Shown one piece after another: positions 10,880-21,099 of a stretch of 64,000 nt of DNA. The stretch is taken from contig QNQO01000639.1 in assembly GCA_003290165.1 (NCBI GenBank), positions 310,001-374,000 of the forward strand, in the 5' to 3' direction. Both the position numbers and the translations under genes were made by a program. Every line of letters begins with the position of its first letter. The first letter of the stretch is position 1. Source of the DNA: Berberis thunbergii. Taxonomy: Eukaryota > Streptophyta > Magnoliopsida > Ranunculales > Berberidaceae. The notes under the pieces are model-generated. The model made no database searches. It saw only the letters and a program-made list of their open reading frames with translations, and was not told the origin of the DNA.

Positions 10880-11105
10880 AATGGACCAATGTCAGAGTCG
10901 GATGAATTCCTGGTGGTTCCTGCAGAATTGAAGCTCCAATGGTTCCTGCAGAATTGAAGCTCCAAGCAATGCAATTTCCTGCAGAATTGAAGCTCCAATG
11001 GTATTGGTTCCTGCTCTAACGGTTCCTGCAGAATTGAAGCTCCAAGCAATGCAATTTCAGCACCAATGTCAGAGTCGGATGAATTCCTGGTGGTATTGGA
11101 ACCTA
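10880..11105. repeat. Short direct repeats inside hAT1
   Basis: CCTGCAGAATTGAAGCTCCAA occurs four times, and a 30-base unit starting CAATGTCAGAGTCGG appears at both ends (about 10888 and 11068, 180 apart). The array abuts the cut end of the LRR fragment and may have arisen during capture. The antisense frame 10747-11109 is a by-product. Confidence 0.6.
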
Positions 11106-11392
11106 GCAAAACTCATTCAAGCAAGAACAACTGAACAATAAAAAAGAATCGGAAAATCAAAGAAGACTGATTCTGAAATGTTGATGCTTTGTATTGAATG
11201 ATTTTGTAAAGATTACAATGGAAAGATTACAATGAAATGTTGAGCTCAATGTACAACAATGTATTATAGTAATGAATGAAATTCTATTACAAACTAACTC
11301 CTCTATTTATAACAGTTCCTAATGCCTTTATTTCTCCCTAAAGCACAATATAGCACTACAAAGAAAGCACAATATAACACTACAACAAACTT

Positions 11393-11760
11393 CCAGACTT
11401 GCTAACAAATGACCTTGCAGACTTTCAGGCTTGCCAACTAACCACAGACTTGCTAACAAATGACCTTGCAGACGTCCAGGCTTGCCAACTAACCACTTGC
11501 AGATTTCCAGGCTTGCCAAATCCACTTGCAGACTTCCAAGTTTCCAAATAACTTCCAAGCTTGCCAAATCCACTTGCAGACTTCCAAGTTGCCAAATAAC
11601 TTCCAAGCTTGCCAAATCCACTTGCTGAGATCCTAAATTAGTCTAGAATGAACAAAGAAGATGGCTTAGCAAAGTGTCATGGACTGAATATGACTTTGAT
11701 ATGCATCATGGCTTAGCAAAGTGTCATGGACTGAACTTCGAATGCATAACATTTTACCAA
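11393..11760. repeat. 48-bp-period tandem repeats inside hAT1
   Basis: Units built on ACTTCCAAGCTTGCCAAAT and CCACTTGCAGACTTCCAAG repeat with a 48-base period around 11540-11640, with older copies from 11393. A second pair, ATGGCTTAGCAAAGTGTCAT at about 11661 and 11709, also has a 48-base spacing. The minus frame 11621-11328 is a periodic by-product. The array lies 3' of the PR-10 gene. Confidence 0.6.
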
Positions 11761-11876
11761 GAATATCTAAGATAACAAGAAATATTTGAAGCATTTAATA
11801 ACTTCCAATCAGTGAAAGTAACAATGTGCATCATATAAACCTTATAGATAGCAAAGTTTTCACCCAAACATGAAAA

Positions 11877-12525
11877 CTAAGTATAGGCATCAGGGTTTGC
11901 AATGAGGTAGGCTTCGAATGCCTTGAACATTCCTGTTATTCCATTCTTGTTCATATTGATGTCTTCTTCGGTGTATTCAACGCGACTAAGGGGCTTGTTC
12001 TCTGCGACTATCTTGCACAAGGATCCCCCATTCTCGGAAGTTTCAAACTTGATATGGACTGCAGCAGATTCAAGTTTCTCACATACGCCTCCACCTTCAA
12101 TTACGGTGTATTTGCATTCCAATTTCTCTTTGTCTAGGAGATCAACCCGCTCTTTGACAAACTTGAAGGGAAGTGCTGCAACCAATAAAATACATTAATC
12201 ATTATCATAAATCAAACAGAAAGACAAAGAATATCCGATAAAGTTACTGTGGATTTCATATTTGAATCTTCACTATGAAAATGTTGGAAAGTTGCATAAT
12301 ACATGAATACGGAGACGAAGATTTAAAGTAGAATTACAACTAACCATCAATGAAAGTGTAGTGCTTGATAGTTCCAACTCCGCCATCACCAACAATTTCC
12401 CCACTCACTACAACCTCAAGCATAAGTTTAGGACCTAAGTTGTGTGCATCAAGGGCGGAAGCCTTGAACATTCTCTCCGCAGAGACAGGAGAACTTAGCT
12501 CCTCAGTGAACCCATTGAGACCCAT
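11877..12525 (-). CDS. PR10: PR-10 / Bet v 1 family protein, two exons, complete
   Basis: Exon 1 is 12525-12345 and exon 2 is 12175-11877. The donor is ATG|GTTAGT and the acceptor TTGCAG|CACTTCCC; the phases join as Asp-Ala. The predicted protein is about 159 residues, the normal PR-10 length. It has the P-loop GDGGVGT (about residues 46-52), the KLESA strand, a FKAFEAYLIANPDAY C-terminal helix, and the intron at the usual codon of about 61. PR-10 proteins are small cytosolic ligand-binding proteins induced by stress and pathogens; ligand and role here are unknown. No stop or shift interrupts the frame. A TATA box lies about 85 bp upstream. The whole gene with its promoter lies inside hAT1. 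Whether it is expressed cannot be seen. Confidence 0.88.
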
Positions 12526-12607
12526 TTCTTAATTTGTTTAACTAGAGAAAAGAAATGCAATTAGTTTGGAGTCAGATTGGTGAAGGAAATAGGATGAGTA
12601 AGGTCCA

Positions 12608-12616
12608 TATTTATAG
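12608..12616 (-). promoter_or_regulatory. TATA box of the PR-10 gene
   Basis: Minus-strand CTATAAATA, about 83-91 bases upstream of the PR-10 ATG at 12525, the normal distance for a plant gene with a short leader. It implies the promoter travelled with the gene. Confidence 0.6.
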
Positions 12617-13225
12617 TAAAGCTTCTGAGGTGATAAGCTTTAGTTCCATCACATCCAACTAAATACTTAATGCAGTTTGCGGAGGATGCGAGAGGGGGAG
12701 GCTGCCTGCGGTGCGAGGGAGGCGGCCTGCGGGTGGCGGGTGCTCTGCTCACTGCTCACTCACTTCTCTAAAGACTTGAAGAGGCAAGAGGTTGGTATGA
12801 GTTGCTAACTTGCTAGGGTTGGGATCGAAAGAGTAAGAGACAGTGGTTAGAGTTAGAAGTTACTTTACTTAGTTCCATATTTAGGATTTTATAACTAAAC
12901 CGATTTGAAACGGGTCCAACCCGAACCGTTTTGTTTTTAAAATTTGGAACCGGGACCGGACCGTTTTATAACGGATCCGGACCGATCCGAACCGTATCTA
13001 AAAACTTATAATTTAAATCCGGACCGTTTAGAGGAAAACGGTCCAGTTCGAGTTGAATCCGCGGATCATCGACCTGTTTGCCCACCCCTAGGAATGAGAT
13101 CGCACAAGGTGTTATTTTAAGAAGGATTTGATTTTCTTACCAAATTATACGTCTAAGCTTCCATATATAGAATTATCCACGAATTTACTCTTGATAGGAT
13201 TTGGTTTCCTTTGGAAACATAAAAG

Positions 13226-13399
13226 ATCGAATACTTCACCTTGGGCAATCTGTGGAGTTGTTATGATGAATGGAGTGCTCATGGGGCTGGGTTTCCAGTT
13301 ACTTTAAGTAAGGAAGAAATTGTTGTTCAGTATTATGTTCCTTACCTTTCTGCAATTCAGATTTTTACACGCTTTTCATCTTTGGACAATTTTGGGTAA
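13226..13399 (+). pseudogene. DUF789-family exon fragment
   Basis: The frame reads [21 protein letters not shown], then [15 protein letters not shown], the diagnostic core of plant DUF789 proteins (function unknown). A possible acceptor (AAAAG|ATC) opens it and a GG|GTAAAA donor could close it at about 13396. The expected N-terminal exon and the later conserved exons were not found. hAT1 inserted 127 bases upstream. It is probably a gene fragment or decayed gene, but a real gene with exons I cannot see is possible. Confidence 0.6.
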
Positions 13400-14979
13400 A
13401 ATTTCTCATTTTCTCTAAAAATTGTATTTCGAAATATTTGCTATGCTTGTTGAAGTGTTGAAGACAAAAAAATAATATTTTTGTACAAATTTTCATTTAA
13501 TTGTTATTGTCATCATAAGTTGGTAGTTTGTTTTTTTTGTTGATTTACAATTTATTGTTTCCGTTTTATGACAAAATCTCTAGAAAAATGAGGTTTTGAG
13601 GTATCTCAGAGAAAATGTCCTTTAGGCGTGCCTCACCAACATTCGAAATGTTGCAGGATTTAAATGTTAATTTTGATCAGCCCTAAGCTTGATTGATCCT
13701 TTTCTCAATGGTGCTAATTAGGCTCATCACACTCATTGTAACCTTAAAATTGTGAACAAACATGAGGTTCTCATGTTAATTACTTAAAGGGGTTGTTTCA
13801 TAACACTAAGGCTAATAGTGGTGAATCCGAAAATGTACAAGAACAAATTGTACAACTTTCAGAGTTGGGGATCCTAAATTATTGCTTCAAGTAGACTTTG
13901 AAGGTCTGAGTTTTGTTTGGATTTCATTATTAATATAGAAATGTAGATCTTTTTCATGTTTTGTATTTTTCTCTTGGTTCTTAAATTAGTTGGGTATCCA
14001 ATGAAAATAATTACTTCTAGACCTATTGGAGGAGTGTCAAAGACATGACCCAATGACTAAGGTAGGCACGGTAGTGGGGTGAATTTTCACAGATATTTGC
14101 CCCCACTCACTTTGAATGGACCGGATTTGATATGCCTAAATAGATTTCGGGGTGGGTTCAGGGATCCAAATGGTATCCATCACAGATTAGGGGCGGATAC
14201 AGATTTGGTCATATCCGCCCTGCGGATATCCATTTATATATTTAATTTACTAAAATACCCTTAAAACAATATAAACCCTAAATTCTATAAATATCTTCAT
14301 CACATATTCAGACAATCTGATTCCACTCCACCGCCTATCTTCATCTCCATCACGGTCCCAAGCCTCCACCAAGATCATCACGCATCCATGCCTCCACCAA
14401 GATCATCACGCCTCTGTGCCTCCATCAAGCCTCTGGCCTCCGCCACCTCTTCTTCCCTAAATCAAGTTTGAAGAATTAGATCATCACAGATCCAAAGACT
14501 TCTTCCTCAAATCAAGCGTGAGGATGAAGATCACCAAAGATCCCACGACTTCTTCCCCTAATCGATCTTAAAGAGGAAAATCACCTCAGATCCAACGAAG
14601 TAATCAGATCGATGCTCCATCAAACAGTTTGTACTTTGTTTTTTGCCTTCTTTTCTTCTCTGTTTCGTTTTGGCCACTTCAAACTCTCGCACTTGCAATG
14701 GGCTGCAAAAAGATGATAGCAGGAAACTTAAAAAAAGAGTGATGATTTTGAGAGGTGGGTGAATGCAATTTTGTGGCTCGTCAAATTTATCCTAGAAGTG
14801 TATAGGATCTATGTACATTAAGACAATGGTCTGCTTGTGAAAAATTGAATTCGATCATTTGGTACTATTATCTTTTCTTTTCTTTTCTTTTTGTGATTGA
14901 TTTGTGTCATACCTTGTGTTTCTTCCCTTATCGTGGTGTTGTTGAGAAGAAAGACAATTTTTTTTTATATTTTAAGGGA
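13400..14979. other. AT-rich sequence and decayed hAT-like leader
   Basis: 13400-14040 has no recognisable gene. 14050-14650 starts AGGTAGGCACGGTAG and has GGATATTTGCCCCCAC and GCGGATATCC motifs followed by a CT-rich leader (14300-14640), which looks like the 5' end of a worn hAT-type element. No transposase frame is present. Confidence 0.35.
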
Positions 14980-16410
14980 TAGGGGTGGGCACGGTCGGGG
15001 TTGAGGCCTATTCCGGTTCAGTCAATCGGAAACAGTCCGGGTCGGGAAAGTCAATTTTATTTTTTTTGGATGACTCGGTTGAACTCAGATTATTTGGAAT
15101 CGGAACCGTCCAGGTTGAGACCATGCCTACTCAGTTTGCTAGATTCTTTGAAGACGGCTGAAAAACTATGGTATGTCATGCTTCTAATTTACAATCAAAG
15201 TTGTTATACAATTTATGATTCTATACTGCATTGAGTAGTTCCTGGTGTAGTCCAGTGGCAGACACTAATTTAAATAGTTGATTTTCAAGCCATTTATGAA
15301 CTGGTAGCAAATGAATTTGAAATATTTCATTTATCGTTGGCACAAAGTTCAGATTCTAAGTTCACATGGAAGAGAGGATGATACAAATTTTGTAATTTCT
15401 CCTCACTATGAAGGCAATTCTATTTTTTAGATCAAGGGCTTTCATGAGAGGAAAGAAAACATGATACTCCTTTTTTTTATTCATCATTTAGAACACTGAA
15501 AATAGGACATTCCAATTGGTAAAATAATGTACACTTCAGTTTATGCCACGAGACTTAATGAAACAACACTATTTTCCCTGGCCTTTTCTTCATAGATGTA
15601 ATGAGGATACCTTAGATTTAGTTGGTTTGAATCTGGCTCGGATTTGTGCTGAGTATGGATTCTACCTTCTTGACATTAGATTCACTAGAACTTGATTTTC
15701 GTAAAAGGAACCCACGTCCCAATCCTTGGTAGAAGAAGAAAGAGTCATCCATGCTACCACAATGGATCTCATACTTGGCCTCAGTTGGGGATTCTCTTGT
15801 GTGCAAGCCCTGGAAAGATGTGCCATCTGCAATGAAAGATTTGGTCACCTTAAGATGTAGATTTCCTTGCATATGCTCTGAAATCACTAGTACATTTCTT
15901 GCAGCTAGAGCTAAAGTGAAAGCCCTCTTTGATAACACCCCTAATGAGTTGAGAAGAAGGGTTGGAGGCGAGAGGTGAGAAGAATAATGGTTGGAGGCGA
16001 GACGAGAATAAGAAGGGTTGGAAGCGAGAAGAAGAAGGGTTAGAGGCAAGATGTGGCTACCTTGGTTCCCTCCTACTGTTGACTCTTTGCTAATTTGGTT
16101 TGGTCAAAACTAAAAACTCAAAACCCTGTTTTAGTGTTGGTTTTGGGCCTTTTGGCATTGGGGTGGGCTGTGGTAAAATATTGGGTTGGACTTTGGATTT
16201 AGATATTAAGTGCTAGAGTAACCGGGGCGAACCAGAACGGTCCGGAATTGTTTTTGTTAAAATCGATTCCATTCTGGTTCAGACTGGTCTTGGACCGGAA
16301 CCGGGATAAAAACAAATATAGCCCGATTCGTCCTAATCTGAACCGGCTCGGGACCATACCGAAACGGGTCGGACGGGTCGGGATCGAGATTCTTGCTCTA
16401 GTATTAGACT
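14980..16410. repeat. Possible degraded hAT relative with one clear end
   Basis: TAGGGGTGGGCACGGTC at 14980 is the same terminus as hAT1 and is followed by CCGGTTC-rich DNA. A matching rich block (GGTCCGG, GGACCGGAACCGGG, CGGGTCGGACGGGTCGGG) lies at 16215-16395, but no clean CCCACCCCTA end or target duplication could be found. A much shorter element ending near 15130 (GACCATGCCTACTCA) is an alternative. Confidence 0.4.
15618..16049 (-). CDS. Unrecognised open frame (143 aa) between hAT-like blocks
   Basis: The frame holds [34 protein letters not shown] and [19 protein letters not shown], a composition that looks like real protein rather than noise. I do not recognise the family. Its first 35 residues are low-complexity serine/leucine from an imperfect GAAGGGTTGGAGGCGAG repeat, so a true start would be later. 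Because it lies between two hAT-like subterminal blocks it may be another captured fragment. A spliced or broken gene is equally possible. Confidence 0.3.
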   Translation of the reverse strand: MPLTLLLLASNPSYSRLASNHYSSHLSPPTLLLNSLGVLSKRAFTLALAARNVLVISEHMQGNLHLKVTKSFIADGTSFQGLHTRESPTEAKYEIHCGSMDDSFFFYQGLGRGFLLRKSSSSESNVKKVESILSTNPSQIQTN

Positions 16411-16958
16411 TGATGCCACCAATTTTATTTTGTATATTTAGCTTTTAAAAAATATTTGGTGTAATCAACCATATTTTATTAACTTAAAACAATTTGTTGA
16501 TTGAGGACTTTATAGAAAGCATTCCAATAATAAATTTTTGGATGTAGAATTTTTTGGGTTTTAAATACATTTTTTTTCGAATTTGAATAGTTGCAATGAT
16601 TTTTTTAATTGATGCAGTCATTTAAATATTATTTATTTTTAATACATATTTTGATGAAGACATTGTACTTTTTGCACTTTAGATATATCCATAGAAAAGA
16701 GAGTATTTGTTTGCAATGTGGTTTTAGAAGATTTTTTAAGAAATAATTTTTATTTCTATCATACAACCTACTATAGTGTTACTATTTATTGTATAATTTG
16801 TGATGGTGATTAGCATATCTTTGATGTTTATTGTATGCAAATTTGAAAGTTAAATATTTGTGGATGAAGTTTAGTTTTATCGATGCACTTATTTTGTTCT
16901 TTAGTCAATAATAAATTAATGCACCAAATGGATTTTATTGATAAATATGGTAAGCAAG

Positions 16959-17186
16959 TGTTACATATTTAAGGTTGGTATAACAAAGTCGAAACATCAT
17001 AAAATATTGGTGCTTCAAAGAGTTGGTGCAATCGAGCCAAAAAAATAAATACACGTAACAACTCTCTTTATTATTTATGGGAGTTGCTACGTGTACCCGA
17101 CTATTTGGTTTGGTTGCATAAACTCTTTGTTGCACCGGTAGTTTGGGATATTTCGACTTTGTTGCACTGATTTATTTATGTAACAC
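16959..17186. repeat. Fold-back (MITE-like) element
   Basis: A 228-bp imperfect palindrome. GTGTTACAT / ATGTAACAC are at the ends, AACAAAGTCGAAA / TTTCGACTTTGTT inside, and AGAGTTGGTGC / GCATAAACTCT further in. A tight central hairpin ACACGTAACAACTC / GAGTTGCTACGTGT sits at 17052-17098. No coding capacity. It sits 100 bp upstream of the E4 LTR. Confidence 0.7.
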
Positions 17187-17287
17187 CGACATGTCATTTT
17201 TTTTGTAATAATAATAATAATTATTTGGTGCAAAATTTTCTCGCTTAAGAGCGTTAGTTGGCTATTGAATGAAATAACAATAGTAAC

Positions 17288-17874
17288 TGATGATATATAA
17301 AAACAGTCACAGTCCTGAGCCAAACACATGACATGTTGATCTCGAGGAACTACGAGCCCAAGCATCAGTCCAACATAGATCCAGCTCAAGTGGATCTAAG
17401 TTCGTTCAACTTCAGTCCGCAAAGCGGACCCGGACTCTCACAACATGCTAGTCCCACATGTCTCACAGTCATCCTCAATACCAATAAGCCTTCTTTAGGC
17501 AAGTCTCTCGAGGAAGCGAACACCAGGGTATCTTCCACACAGAGAAACTTTCTTTTACAGATTACTCTTGGATTGGGAACTGTTTACCGCGTATCTATGA
17601 ATGCAGAGCTAACATGCAACTTTTCTCCTACATCATGACTCTTAATTAGAGAGGGATTTTCACGAAGATATCCTCCCTAAACTACGCCTACGATGGCCTG
17701 GTTGAACCAAGACTCCTTACATTATAAATAAGACATGAGGTTGGTAAGTTAAGGTACACTACAAATTCTATGTTACATCATTACACATTTCACAGATCTC
17801 TATCTCACTTTAGCATCGGAGTGCCATCGGCCACCCCATGGTGGTATCTGGCTCACGTGCGTTACTTGTGCGTC
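17288..17874 (+). repeat. 5' LTR of E4, 3' end and primer site deleted
   Basis: Begins TGATGATATATAAAAACAG. TATA box ATTATAAATAAG at 17723-17734. The conserved block TTTAGCATCGGAGTGCCATC with hairpin GCCACC-CCAT-GGTGGT lies at about 17811-17852. Compared with E5, sequence jumps from ACTTGTGC (17864-17871) almost directly to ATGGTGACCGTCAGGTCATG, losing about 90 bases that hold the LTR end and post-LTR motif. Confidence 0.7.
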
Positions 17875-17896
17875 GTCTTCTACCAAATCCAAGATA

Positions 17897-18390
17897 GATG
17901 GTGACCGTCAGGTCATGCAACAGCAAAAAATCAGAAGACACATCCAACACTTAGGTTATCCCTACGGCTCCTGTCGAGCGCAGGCAGCACAGTCGCACCC
18001 CTGTGCACACAGCAGCACCCTTGAATCTCGAATAGGATGTACGATCTCTTCCCACACAGCTGGACCAGGTAATGATTCATACGTTCATATTGATGAAGCG
18101 AAGTTTCGACGAGACGTAAGAGACGTATTTAACCCGATTCAACAATGAGTTAAACACCGTCTGCTCATGCGACGGCGCAACGGCTGTCTTAACCTTCATT
18201 AATGGTCTGCGAAAAGGAAAGTTTGACAACCTTCTGACACGGCTCCTCTGGCAAACACAGCAGATTTAGCAAATAAAGTAGAAAGCTTCGTCATCTAGAG
18301 AGAAGAACGAGAAAGGACCAAACCTGGGGAGCCTTCGGTCAACGGGATACATGCGCTTTACGGAGCACATTCAGAGTCTAAACTGTCCAA
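17897..18390 (+). pseudogene. E4 gag remnant
   Basis: ATGGTGACCGTCAGGTCATG aligns with the gag start of E5 (MVTTRSRNN). The following frames carry only fragments: a NDSYVHIDEAKFRRDV-type stretch at about 18070-18115, and an F--GLRKG--D-LL pattern near 18210. Most of gag is missing or scrambled. Confidence 0.45.
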
Positions 18391-18391
18391 C

Positions 18392-18840
18392 ATGTCCAGA
18401 AAAATGGCTCTACGAGGCTTGAAGATTCAAGCTATATGCGATGGGCAGCCGACACCACATGGTCAAAAGCTGAGCTCATTCGCACCGCTGGCATTCACAC
18501 AGAAGGACCTCCAGGGCATACAAATCCCACACGATGACGCCCTGGTGGTGACAATTTCCCTTACGGGATGGGAGGTTAGAAGATTCCTTATTGATACTGG
18601 GAGCTCGATGAACGTCTTGTTCCTCGGCACGCTATGCATCATGCACCTGGATGAAGTAGCCTTAATCCCTAATAGTCGTCTAGTGACCGACTTTAGTGGT
18701 GAGAAACTGTTCCCCGCAGGAAAGGTACAGCTGACAATAACAGCAGAAAATCAACTGGCTCATAAAACCTTGTTCTAAGAGTTCATAGTGATCGACACGC
18801 TTTCAGCGTACGATGTGGTTCTCGACAGACCCTAGTTACA
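18392..18840 (+). pseudogene. E4 aspartic protease
   Basis: The frame 18392-18778 holds DDALVVTISLTGWEVRRFLI, then the active-site DTGSSMNVLFLGTL, HLDEVALIP and a conserved DFSGEKLFPAG. A stop at 18776 breaks it, and EFIVIDTLSAYDVVL continues in register after it. The catalytic DTG is intact. In the family this enzyme cleaves the gag-pol polyprotein. Confidence 0.8.
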
Positions 18841-19129
18841 TCAGATGAGGGCGGCGGTCTCCACCCTGCACCAGTGTGTCAAGTATCCTACGAACAAACT
18901 GATCAGTACATTGTGAGGAAACCAATTAATGGCTAGGGAATGCCAATACATGACGACTTGCCATCCATTGGTCCTCAACTGGCATTCAACCCAAAGGTCA
19001 AGGTTAAGTCAACCCAAAGGTCAAGGTTATCCTTCGCCCAACTCGAGGTATAAGGGAATAACAACCGACACTCGGCGACCAGACACCGGTAAGCCCTCAG
19101 GGCAGGCCCAATCTCGAACAGTCAGAAGA

Positions 19130-20570
19130 AGAAACCATAACGGTCTACCTCGACAACCCTTGGATAAGTAGGGTCATCCAGATCGGCTCCCTCTTAAACA
19201 AAGAAGTGGCAGAGCAACTTAAAGAGCTATTGCAGCGTAACCAAGACATTTTCGCCTGGATTATCCAGGATATGGTGGGGATCGATCTGTCAATAATCAC
19301 CCATCGCCTCGAAGTAGATCCCTCAAAGAAAACTGCCAGGCAGAAAAAAAAAGGGTCGTGGCACCCGAAAGAAACGCTACCATAAACGATGAGGTACAAC
19401 ATTTACTCGACGCATAAATGATTAAGGAAACACGATACCTCGACTGGTTAGCAAACACCATTCTCGTAAAAAAATGGGAAGTGGAGAGTGTGCGTAGAAT
19501 ACACCGATCTAAATAAAGCTTGCCTCGAGGACAACTTCCAATCCCCTGGATCGATCAGATCGTAGACGCCAAATCGGGACACAACCTCCTCAGCTTTATG
19601 GACGCATATTATGGCTAAAAATAATATTAATGCACCACCAAGATCAAGAGAGAACCTCTTTTGTGATGGAAATGGAAATATATTGCTATAGGGTGATGCC
19701 ATTCGGTTTAAAGAATGTTGAGGCTACTTATCAACGATTGGCAACCGAATGTTTAAGCAACAAATCGGTAGAAATATGGAAGCATACATCATTGACATGT
19801 TGGTTAAAAGCCTTCACAGTTCCGACCACATACGAGACATTGCCGAAGCATTCGACCAACTTAGAAAATATTGGATGAAACTCAACCGACAAAAGTGATC
19901 GTTCGGAGTCGAGTCTAGGAAATTCCAATGTTATATAGTTAACAAAAGGGGAATTGAGACCAAATCGAAATAGATTCAAGCTCTTCTTGACATGAAGTGC
20001 CCATCTAACATCAGAGAAGTTCAAAGCCTGACTGCGAGGGTAGCAGCACTAAACAGATTTATATCAAAGTCGTTCGACAAATGCCTCCCCTTCTTCAAAA
20101 CACTAAGAGGGAGCAAAGGATTTTTGTGGAACAAGAAATGCGAACAAACCTTTCAGAACTTGAAAACATACATGGGGAGACCAGAGCTACTCGCGAAGCC
20201 CACGATAGGTGAAACACTATACTTGTACCTATCTGTTTCCAAACAAGTTGTCAGTTCAGCCCTTGTACGTGATGACCATGGAACCTAGAGGTCAGTATAC
20301 TACACCATCAAAACTTTCGTAGAAGCAGAGGCACACTATCCGGACCTAAAATAGTTGGCCCTGGCGCTAGTCGTATCCTCCGAGAAACTGAGACCTCATT
20401 TTTAGGCCCATAATATAGTAGTCCTAACCAAACACCTACTCCGCTCGGTATTACATAAACCCGAGCTATCTGGCAGGATGGTGAAACGGTCAGTAGAACT
20501 TGGGCAGTTCGACGTAAAATACGCTTCAAGAACCGCCATCAAAGCCCAGGCGCTCGCGGATTTCATTATT
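19130..20570 (+). pseudogene. E4 reverse transcriptase, inactive
   Basis: Read in several frames: LDNPWISRVIQIGSLL, LLQRNQDIFAW, ITHRLEVDP, VCVEYTDLNKACLEDNF, a LSFMDAYYG-type motif, YRVMPFGLKNVEATYQRL, then the palm-core region as AYIIDMLVKS near 19780-19810. The family has Y-V/I-DD-M there, so one catalytic aspartate is replaced. The thumb region (IREVQSLTARVAALNRFISKS) and a KGFLWNKKCEQTFQNLK segment follow. The lost aspartate plus stops make it inactive. Confidence 0.8.
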
Positions 20571-20990
20571 GAATTCACCGGTGGAGAAGAACTGAAAGTA
20601 GACTACCAACTCACGGAATCTGATGTCCAAGCTTGAACCCTGCACTGCGCTGATCTTCATCTAATAAGGCGAGCGCAGCAGGGATCACTATCCGCTCACC
20701 TAGCAGCTTCACCTTCGAAAATTCAGTCAGATTTGATTCCCTACTTCAAACAACGAGGTCGAATACGAAGCCCTCATGTCAGGCCTAAAGCTAGCTTTAG
20801 GGATCGGCATAGATCGTCTAACAACATACAGGGACTCAAGACTAGTATTCAACCAGGTCAAAGGAGATTTTAATAGCAAAGATCTGCGCATGATAGCCTA
20901 CCACAACAAGGTACTCGGCGTAATGAGCAAGTTCAAGAACTGTCAGCTCACACGGTGCCTCCGAGCCGACAACTAGAGGGCTGACGAGCT
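20571..20990 (+). pseudogene. E4 RNase H
   Basis: [20 protein letters not shown] (20745-20810), [17 protein letters not shown] and [13 protein letters not shown] follow the gypsy RNase H order, including the DS-L motif. Upstream, AGITIRSPSSFTFE at about 20665-20720 preserves the strand around the first active-site region only weakly. Stops occur upstream and after CLRADN. Confidence 0.7.
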
Positions 20991-21099
20991 AGTGAAAGAA
21001 GCATCGTCCTCTAGCAAAGTCTCCAGTGGCCTCATTGAATATCAAGATAAATCAATCCTCGATGAAAAAGTGCACATAAAAATCTGCGCCACGGAAAGA

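Larger units (their letters stand above)
9904..13090. mobile_element. hAT-type element hAT1 carrying host genes (3187 bp)
   Basis: The left end reads TAGGGGTGGGCACGGTC and the right end GTTTGCCCACCCCTA, giving inverted termini TAGGGGTGGGCA. Both ends are followed inward by about 150 bp rich in GGTTCC/CCGGACCG subterminal motifs. The eight bases before (9896-9903) and after (13091-13098) are identical, GGAATGAG, as expected of hAT integration. There is no transposase frame. Inside are an LRR receptor-kinase exon (plus), several short tandem repeats and a complete PR-10 gene (minus). Perfect duplication and intact termini argue for one insertion rather than two unrelated ends. hAT2 (36423-39619) has matching ends and almost the same length. 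Confidence 0.88.

Noticed and set aside
14980..15133. 150-bp MITE from TAGGGGTGGGC to GCCTACTCA
   Set aside because: The right end is a poor match and no 8-bp duplication was found; kept only as an alternative.
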